From positions 434,001 through 498,000 of the forward strand of contig CAVZDW010000012.1 in NCBI GenBank assembly GCA_963774155.1: a DNA stretch of 64,000 nucleotides, written 5' to 3'. A model generated the notes under the pieces. That model saw only the letters and a program-made list of their open reading frames with translations. It had not been told where the DNA came from and ran no database searches. The translations under genes and the position numbers were made by a program. Shown in pieces: positions 59,287 to 64,000 of the stretch; position 1 is the stretch's first letter; each line of letters opens with the position of its first letter. This DNA comes from DASSUW01 sp963774155 (lineage in GTDB: Bacteria; Actinomycetota; Thermoleophilia; Solirubrobacterales; Solirubrobacteraceae).

Positions 59287-59446
59287 AACCCCGGCATTAA
59301 GGGAGAGGGATCGGCCGCCTGGGGTTGCCAATGGTCGCTATACGACCGCGGGCAACCCCATGGGGTTGTCAATACACGCTATGCGTGCATAAGCAGCCCC
59401 ACCGAGGTCGCGCCGGGGCCGATCCCTCCCCCTTAATGCCGGGGTT
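59287..59446. repeat. Intergenic inverted-repeat element B (complete, 30-bp terminal repeats)
   Basis: This 160-bp element has left arm 59287-59316 (AACCCCGGCATTAAGGGAG, then AGGGATCGGCC) and right arm 59417-59446, its reverse complement with one mismatch. Between them are two hairpins: TGGGGTTGCC with GGCAACCCCA around GGTCG-CTATA-CGACC, and TGGGGTTG with CAGCCCCA around CACGC-TAT-GCGTG. Both loops read CGCTAT(A/G)CG, the same loop as in element A read on the other strand. It fills the gap between parA and rsmG and leaves no room for a gene. Confidence 0.88.
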
Positions 59447-59449
59447 GGC

Positions 59450-60131
59450 TCAGGCCAGCGGGCGCTTGACGGCCATCCCCGGCCGCCGCGGGAACCGCTC
59501 CGGCGTGGGCGCGATCTTGCGGAACACATGCAATGTGCGCCCTGAGGCCGCCGGGAACGGCTGCACGTGGACCACCTCGACGGGCTCCAACCCGACGATC
59601 ACGGCCGCCGCTGCGCCCGAGGCGATCTCCTCGGCCGGGGCCACGCCCTTCCAGGCCACCAGGACACCCCCGTCGGCCAGCAGCGGCGCCGCGTATTCAC
59701 ATAACACCGGCAGCGACGCCACGGCCCGCGCCGTGACGACGTCGACGCTCGCCGCCCACTCCTCCACGCGCGCGTGAACCACCTCCACGTTCTCGAAGCC
59801 GCCGACCTCCACCGCGCGCGCGAGGTACCGGCAGTGCCGGGCCGCGCTCTCGACCAACGACACCCGCGCGTTCGGGCAGGGCCGCCGCCAGGGCCAGCCC
59901 CGGCCACCCCGCGCCCGCGCCGAGGTCCGCGATCGTCCGTGCCGCGCGGACCGCCGGAAGATCGACCGCGACGAGGGAGTCGGCGACGTGGCGGTCGAGG
60001 GCCGCGTCGATGTCCCGGATCGTCGTCGAGGCCGCGGGGTCGACCGCCTGGAGCTCCAGCACCGCGGCCAGGGACGCCAGGCCGGCCGGCGGCACCCCGA
60101 AGCGCCGGCCGAGCTCCTCCAGCCGGGTCAC
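59450..60131 (-). pseudogene. rsmG: 16S rRNA m7G527 methyltransferase, one-base frameshift
   Basis: Read over two frames this is a normal-length RsmG (about 226 residues), which methylates G527 of 16S rRNA. The N-part has HVADSLVAVDLPAVR and ADLGAGAGWPGLALA (SAM loop). After the shift at the C-run 59863-59865 it goes on VSLVESAARHCRYLARAVE, VVTARAVASLPVLCEYA and VFRKIAPTPERFPRRPG. One surplus base explains it. Loss of RsmG is viable and gives low-level streptomycin resistance, so true inactivation is possible, but an indel error fits the wider pattern in this sequence. GTG 60131 overlaps the previous stop (GTGA). Confidence 0.88.
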
Positions 60132-60487
60132 GCCGCCAGCGCGGCGCGGGAACGCAGCCGGGCGATCGCCTCGGCGTAGCGCGTGGTCATCGTGGTCAGG
60201 CGCTCGTACGCGTGCTCGTCCAGGTCGGGCGTCACGTTGCGCTCGAGCACCGGCAGGACCTCGGAGACGAGCGCCTCGCCGCGCGCGGTCCACTGGAAGT
60301 AGTGGCGTCCCCCGTGGTGGTACGGGCCGTAGAGCTTCGTGCGCGGGAAACGCTCCGCGAGCCAGCGCATCAACGCCTCGTGGCGCACGTGCATGCGCAG
60401 CGTCACCTGCGGCTGGCGGCCGTCTCCGCCGAAGTGGCCCTCGCCGATCAGCAGACCGACCACGATGCCCTCGTCGCGTGGGTTCAT
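60128..60487 (-). CDS. LAGLIDADG-like protein in the origin-side operon
   Basis: This 119-residue protein contains one LAGLIDADG-type unit: GIVVGLLIGEGHFGGDGRQP, where GLLIGEGHF matches the GLIDGEGSF helix, then RHEALMRWLAERF, TKLYGPYHH and RHYFQWTARG strands. Homing endonucleases with one unit act as dimers. The Asp of the motif is replaced (IGEG keeps Glu), so cleavage may be retained or lost. No intron or intein is near, and the gene is coupled to rsmG (GTGA), which points to a domesticated DNA-binding role as in WhiA. ATG 60487 is used; longer starts add unrelated residues. Confidence 0.6.
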   Translation of the reverse strand: MNPRDEGIVVGLLIGEGHFGGDGRQPQVTLRMHVRHEALMRWLAERFPRTKLYGPYHHGGRHYFQWTARGEALVSEVLPVLERNVTPDLDEHAYERLTTMTTRYAEAIARLRSRAALAA

Positions 60488-60504
60488 ACGCGGGGCCAGT
60501 CTCG

Positions 60505-60553
60505 CAGGACCCCCGGCGGAACGTTGTCTCACCGGGGAGAAAAACGTGAAACG
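60505..60553. promoter_or_regulatory. Hairpin and parS-like half site upstream of the LAGLIDADG gene
   Basis: CCCCGG and CCGGGG (within 60505-60533) can pair across about 15 bases. At 60545-60553 the bases ACGTGAAAC match the right half of the parS consensus (TTTCACGTGAAA type), but the left half is not present. A degenerate ParB site is possible; function is unproven. Confidence 0.3.
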
Positions 60554-60557
60554 TGTA

Positions 60558-61019
60558 CTAGTCGAGCGGCGCCACGACGAGGTGGCGGTTGGGCTCGGTG
60601 CCCTCGGAGTACGTCTCCACGTCCTCGCGGTCCTTGAGGTACTCGTGGACGACCTTGCGCTCGGTCGCGCTCATGGCATCGAGGGCCACGGGCCGGCCCG
60701 AGCGCGCCGCCCGTGAGGCGGCCTGGTCGGCCTGGCGATGGAGCATCTCCTCGCGCCGCTCGCGGTAGCCCGCGGCGTCCACGGTCACGCGGACCGCCTG
60801 ATCGCGCCCCGCATCGCGGTTCGCGATCTTGAACGCGAGGTGCTGCACGGCGTCGATGGTCTGGCCGTGACGGCCGATGAAGAGGCCGAGGTCGTCGCCG
60901 TGGAGCGTGGCGCGGATCCCCTCGTCGTCCTCGTCGACCTCCAGCTCCTCGACATCGAGCCCGAGCGCCTCGATGACCTTGGTCAGCAGCTCGTCCACAC
61001 GATCGGCGGCGTCGCTCAT
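60558..61019 (-). CDS. jag: Jag/KhpB RNA-binding protein (KH and R3H domains)
   Basis: This 153-residue protein has an acidic N-terminal region, a KH domain with GRHGQTIDAVQHLA (the GxxG loop), and a C-terminal R3H domain (MSATERKVVHEYLKD and GTEPNRHLVV). Jag/KhpB binds RNA and is tied to cell-division and sporulation control in Gram-positives. It overlaps yidC by four bases, the usual yidC-jag order. The N-terminal Jag_N domain is not seen in full. Confidence 0.92.
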   Translation of the reverse strand: MSDAADRVDELLTKVIEALGLDVEELEVDEDDEGIRATLHGDDLGLFIGRHGQTIDAVQHLAFKIANRDAGRDQAVRVTVDAAGYRERREEMLHRQADQAASRAARSGRPVALDAMSATERKVVHEYLKDREDVETYSEGTEPNRHLVVAPLD

Positions 61020-61882
61020 CGGCGTCTCCCTGAGCGTTTCTTCTTGCGTCGCGGCGGTGCCGGCGGCGGCCCGCTCGGCTTGCCCTTGGGGGGCTCGCCG
61101 TTGCTCCCGCCGGCCACCCGCACCGGTTTGGGCGCGGTCGTCGACCCGCCTCCGCCGGCACTCTTGAACAACTCACCGAGCCCCATGCTCTCCTGGCCCG
61201 GTGGTCGCATCGGGCCGAGCCGCTTCCGGATGATCGCCTGCTGCACGATCGTCCACACGTTCGTGGTGATCCAGTAGAGGAGCAGACCGGCCGGGAAGTT
61301 GATGACGAAGATCACGAAGACGAACGGCAGCGCGAGGAAGATCATGCGCTGGGTGCGGTCCGTCGTGGTCGACATCAGCAGCGTCGAGAAGAGCTGCGAG
61401 CCGATGTAGAGGACGATCAGGATCGCCAGCTCGGAGCCGCTGGCCTTGTCCGTGAGGTCGTTGATGAAGAAGAACGACGCCTCGCCCGGGCCGCACGGCT
61501 GCGCGGACTGCCCGCAGATGTCGATCCGCAGGTCGTCCTGCAGCATGTAAAAGAGCGAGAGGAAGACCGGGAGCTGTGCCAGAAGCGGCAGACAAGATGC
61601 AAACGGGTTGATCTTGTTCTCCCGGTAGAACTTCATCATCTCCTGGTTGAGCCGCTCCTTGTCGTGCTTGTAGCGCTCCTGGAGCTTCTTCATCTCCGGC
61701 GCGTGGGAGGCCAGCGCCTGCATCGACTTGAACTGCTTGAAGGTCAGCGGGAGGAGCGCCGCGCGCACGAGCACGGTCATGGCGATGATCGACCAGCCCC
61801 AGCTGAAGCCGAGACCGTCGTGGAACCGGAGCAGGATCCACTCGAAGAAGTCGATCAGCGGCTGGAAGATGTTGGCGATCAC
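61016..61882 (-). CDS. yidC: Membrane insertase YidC/OxaI
   Basis: This 288-residue short Gram-positive type YidC has five TM helices and the hydrophilic-groove helix with the conserved Arg in VLVRAALLPLTFKQ. The cytoplasmic hairpin APEMKKLQERYKHDKERLNQ, NKINPFASCLPLLAQLPVFL and NFPAGLLLYWITTNVWTIVQ are textbook YidC. The Cys in NPFASC is not a lipobox; no cleavable signal precedes TM1. The basic Pro/Lys-rich tail may bind ribosomes. It overlaps yidD and jag by four bases each. Confidence 0.95.
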   Translation of the reverse strand: MIANIFQPLIDFFEWILLRFHDGLGFSWGWSIIAMTVLVRAALLPLTFKQFKSMQALASHAPEMKKLQERYKHDKERLNQEMMKFYRENKINPFASCLPLLAQLPVFLSLFYMLQDDLRIDICGQSAQPCGPGEASFFFINDLTDKASGSELAILIVLYIGSQLFSTLLMSTTTDRTQRMIFLALPFVFVIFVINFPAGLLLYWITTNVWTIVQQAIIRKRLGPMRPPGQESMGLGELFKSAGGGGSTTAPKPVRVAGGSNGEPPKGKPSGPPPAPPRRKKKRSGRRR

Positions 61883-62142
61883 GTGATCTGGGAGTGTGAC
61901 GCGGGCGGCTCGGCGGACCGGAAGAGGGTCTGCGCCGAGACGGGGTCATAGCCGCCGTGGCTGAACGGATTGCAGCGCAGGAGACGCCACGCCGCGAGGA
62001 CGGAGCCGCGCAGTATGCCGAACGACTGGATCGCCTGCACGGCGTAGGCGGAGCACGTGGGGTGGTACTTGCAGCGCCGCGGCAGCAGCGGGGAGATCCC
62101 GCGCTGGTAGGCCCGGATCGGGACCAGGAACAGCGCCCTCAC
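61879..62142 (-). CDS. yidD: Membrane protein insertion efficiency factor YidD
   Basis: This 87-residue YidD has IRAYQRGISPLLPRRCKYHP then TCSAYAVQAIQSFG and RCNPFSHGGYDPV, the family signature with its three conserved cysteines. It assists YidC and lies between rnpA and yidC as usual. The overlap with both neighbours is four bases. The C-terminal about 15 residues are an unrelated extension. Confidence 0.94.
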   Translation of the reverse strand: MRALFLVPIRAYQRGISPLLPRRCKYHPTCSAYAVQAIQSFGILRGSVLAAWRLLRCNPFSHGGYDPVSAQTLFRSAEPPASHSQIT

Positions 62143-62543
62143 GCGAGCTCCTCCGGAGCGGTGCCGCCGAGCGCCTCGACGAGCTCCGCGAGCGCGGTGC
62201 TGATGCCGGCCGTGCCCTCGCGCTCGGCCAGCCCGAGCGACTCGGGGCGGGCCACCACGACGTAGTCCGAGTCGGCCGGCAGCCGCTCGGCCTCCTCCCA
62301 GAACGCCTCACGCAGCACGCGCTTCACACGCGCGCGATCGACGGCGCCGCCCACGCGGCGCCCCACCGACAGCCCGAGGCGCGGTCCCTCGTCCGGCCCC
62401 TCGTCCGCGCGCGGGAACGCATACAGCACCAGGTACCGGTTGCCTTTGGAGCGGCCCTGGCGATAGACCCGCTCGAACTCGGCGCTCCGCGAGAGGCGGC
62501 GCCGCTTGGGGCCACGCCCGCCGCTCGCGCGCTGCGCGCTCAC
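62139..62543 (-). CDS. rnpA: Ribonuclease P protein component
   Basis: This 134-residue protein subunit of RNase P matures tRNA 5' ends. The basic leader KRRRLSRSAEFERVYRQGRS, the RNA-binding signature LSVGRRVGGAVDRARVKRVL and the tail REAFWEEAERLPADSDYVVV are present. It is slightly longer than usual because of an acidic C-terminal extension. It is five bases after rpmH, the near-universal rpmH-rnpA arrangement. Confidence 0.94.
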   Translation of the reverse strand: MSAQRASGGRGPKRRRLSRSAEFERVYRQGRSKGNRYLVLYAFPRADEGPDEGPRLGLSVGRRVGGAVDRARVKRVLREAFWEEAERLPADSDYVVVARPESLGLAEREGTAGISTALAELVEALGGTAPEELA

Positions 62544-62548
62544 AGGAC

Positions 62549-62683
62549 TCAGACGGTCAGGCGCTTGCGGCCCTTGTCGCGGCGACGCTTGAGCACCAGG
62601 CGCCCGGCGCGGGTGCTCATGCGCGCGCGGAACCCGTGCGTCCGGGCGCGCTTGCGCTTCTTGGGCTGATAGGTCCGCTTCAC
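62549..62683 (-). CDS. rpmH: 50S ribosomal protein L34
   Basis: This 44-residue L34 reads KRTYQPKKRKRARTHGFR then MSTRAGRLVLKRRRDKGRKR, the whole family sequence. GTG 62683 follows AAGGAG at a normal distance. The minus-strand box TATCCT (62737-62742), about 55 bases upstream, is a likely -10 element for the rpmH-rnpA-yidD-yidC-jag run. Confidence 0.97.
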   Translation of the reverse strand: MKRTYQPKKRKRARTHGFRARMSTRAGRLVLKRRRDKGRKRLTV

Positions 62684-62965
62684 GTTGAGGCTCCTTCGCC
62701 GCGGGCAGATCGAGGGGAGCCCGACAACGAGCGAACAGGATACCGACCGCGCGCGGCAGCGGTTCGCACAGGTCTGCGCACAGGCTGCGAACACCCTTCG
62801 ACAGGCCGTCCGAAGCGAACTGTGCGCGATTTGCGAGGTCGCTCGAAAAGGCGGCGTTCGGGCCGCCAGGCCTCTGCTATGTTCGCGATTCCGGGGCGCC
62901 TTCCGGCCCCTCTCGTCACCGCTTGAGACCCTCGACCTCCCCGGAGGAGGCGCTTCCGCACGCTC
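62684..62965. promoter_or_regulatory. rpmH-dnaA divergent intergenic region
   Basis: This 282-bp region holds the divergent starts. A leftward -10-like TATCCT (62737-62742) and a rightward -10-like TATGTT (62878-62883) are visible, plus GTTCGCA/TGCGAAC inverted repeats around 62760-62795 that include two CGCACAGG-like words. These are only weakly like DnaA boxes (TTATCCACA), so the origin itself is not called here; it may lie on the other side of dnaA, outside the window. GGAGGAGG (62943-62950) lies before the dnaA GTG. Confidence 0.4.
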
Positions 62966-64000
62966 GTGCACGACCTCGAACTACAGCCTGCTTGGCGGCG
63001 CATACGCGCCGAGTTGCGACGAGCGGTCGGAGACTCGACGTGGCAGCTCTGGCTCGAGCCGCTGGCCGCGCGACAGATCGAGGGCGACACGCTGATCGTC
63101 GAAGCGCCGGCCGAGAGCCGCGCGTGGGTGGAGGCGAGCTTCTCGCGACCGCTGGCCGCGTGCGCGAAGGCGGTCCTCGGCTCGCAGGCACGCGTTCAGG
63201 TCGTCGGGCCGGGCGCCAAGCTCGTCGAGGCGCCGCGCGCCCGCGCGTTCACCGGCGCCGAGCTCAACCCCCGCCTCACGTTCGACCAGTTCGTGATCGG
63301 CGACACGAACCGCCTGGCCCACGCCGCCGCCCTGGCCGTGGCCGAGATGCCCGGGCTGGCGTACAACCCGCTGTTCATCTGCGGGCCGCCCGGGCTCGGC
63401 AAGACGCACCTGTTGCACTCGATCGGCAACTACCTCAACGAGCACGGCGACGGGCTGAAGGCGCTCTACACGACGGCCGAGGCCTTTACCGACCAGTTCG
63501 TCGGAGCGCTGCACACCGGCGCGCTCGAGGCGTTCAAGGCGACGTACCGCGGCGTCGACGTCCTGCTCGTCGACGACGTCCAGTTCCTGCAGAGCAAGGC
63601 CCGCACCGAGCAGGAGTTCTTCCACACGTTCAACGCGCTGCAGGGCGCCGGCGCGCAGCTCGTCCTCACCTCGGACCGCCTCCCGCGTGATCTCGAGGCG
63701 CTCGAGGACCGGCTGCGCGAGCGCTTCGAGGCCGGGCTCGTGACCGACGTCCGCCCGCCCGACCTCGGGACCCGGCGCACCATCCTCCGCAAGCGGGTCC
63801 AGCAGGACGCGCTGCACGACATCGATCCCGCCGCCGTCGAGCTCATCGCCGACCGGATCGACACCAACATCCGCGCGCTCGAGGGCGCGCTGATCCGGGT
63901 CGTCGCCTACGGCTCGCTCACCGGCCGCGCGGTCACGCCCGACCTGACCGGCGAGGTGCTCGCCGGCCTCTATCCCGGTACGCGCCCGCGAGGCTGCTCG
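62966..64000 (+). CDS. dnaA: Chromosomal replication initiator DnaA (3' end outside window)
   Basis: This is the first 345 residues of the AAA+ initiator DnaA. Domain I (about 1-75; STWQLWLEPLAARQIEGDTL), a short linker, and the AAA+ domain: LTFDQFVIGDTNRLAHAAAL, Walker A GPPGLGKTHLLHS, Walker B VLLVDDVQFLQ, sensor ILTSD-like LVLTSDRLPRDL and the Arg finger region RLRERFEAGL. The duplex-binding domain IV lies beyond the window. GTG 62966 is the only suitable start; GGAGGAGG is upstream, though at a rather long 15 bases. It is divergent from rpmH. Confidence 0.96.
   Translation, partial: MHDLELQPAWRRIRAELRRAVGDSTWQLWLEPLAARQIEGDTLIVEAPAESRAWVEASFSRPLAACAKAVLGSQARVQVVGPGAKLVEAPRARAFTGAELNPRLTFDQFVIGDTNRLAHAAALAVAEMPGLAYNPLFICGPPGLGKTHLLHSIGNYLNEHGDGLKALYTTAEAFTDQFVGALHTGALEAFKATYRGVDVLLVDDVQFLQSKARTEQEFFHTFNALQGAGAQLVLTSDRLPRDLEALEDRLRERFEAGLVTDVRPPDLGTRRTILRKRVQQDALHDIDPAAVELIADRIDTNIRALEGALIRVVAYGSLTGRAVTPDLTGEVLAGLYPGTRPRGCS

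Noticed and set aside
62684..62965. Replication origin
   Set aside because: No cluster of recognisable DnaA boxes; in actinobacteria the origin usually lies between dnaA and dnaN, which is outside the window.

Overview
The window is high-GC chromosomal DNA that most resembles a Gram-positive actinobacterium of the Thermoleophilia/Solirubrobacterales type. This is an inference from gene content and style: menaquinone synthesis genes, a QcrABC-type bc complex with a b/c fusion subunit, TatA/TatC, the order rpsF-ssb-rpsR-rplI-dnaB, many GTG/TTG starts, 1-4 base overlaps, and -10-like boxes lying only about 7-11 bases upstream of start codons. The right end is the replication-origin side of the chromosome: parB-parA-rsmG-(LAGLIDADG gene)-jag-yidC-yidD-rnpA-rpmH run leftward and dnaA starts rightward and leaves the window.

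Layout. 1-7.6 kb: a membrane M28-like peptidase (minus, cut by the edge) opposite a five-gene plus-strand operon of response regulator, sensor kinase, HtrA-like lipoprotein protease and two trehalose-type glycosyltransferases, which looks like an envelope or osmotic stress unit. 7.7-13.8 kb: a repeat-bearing proline-rich protein, then rpsF, ssb, rpsR, rplI, dnaB, a DnaC-like ATPase and purA. 13.8-16.5 kb: RDD protein, wecB (frameshifted) and a class IV aminotransferase. 16.5-22.3 kb: a PAS-GGDEF-EAL protein (three frameshifts), a cyclic-nucleotide-binding protein and a three-module redox fusion. 22.4-33.9 kb is accessory: M14 carboxypeptidase, an ArsR/SRPBCC pair with a visible operator-promoter, tandem methyltransferases, a three-gene membrane operon with a shared short motif, gene remnants, a hydrolase/SnoaL/MerR cluster with two divergent 19-bp-spacer promoters, and an alkyltransferase-like protein. 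33.8-37.1 kb: a very large BTAD regulator fused to a membrane segment, beta-propeller repeats and a peptide-binding-protein domain (three frameshifts). 37.7-51.5 kb: tRNA-Lys, TPR protein, TatC/TatA, menaquinone genes, Qcr complex, heme genes (hemL, fused AhbA-AhbB, hemB), an ABC exporter and an AI-2E family protein. 51.5-57.6 kb: YmdB-like phosphoesterase, phosphodiesterase, aminotransferase, Ddl, bifunctional nuclease and tRNA-Ile. 57.6-64 kb: the origin-side cluster.

Most unusual signals. (1) A family of intergenic inverted-repeat elements sharing a core (GGCATTAAGGGAG-like) occurs at 7616-7690, 56686-56824 and 59287-59446, with a possibly related core repeated in tandem inside the gene at 7705-8154. 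(2) A BTAD-TM-propeller-peptide-binding fusion looks like a one-protein transmembrane regulator. (3) A membrane 4Fe-4S / 2Fe-2S / FAD fusion lies beside a cNMP-binding protein. (4) Nine or so single-base frameshifts, mostly insertions, break otherwise conserved genes, including rsmG; uncorrected sequencing indels are the likeliest cause, and conclusions about pseudogenes should be read with that in mind. (5) A domesticated-looking LAGLIDADG protein sits inside the origin-side operon.
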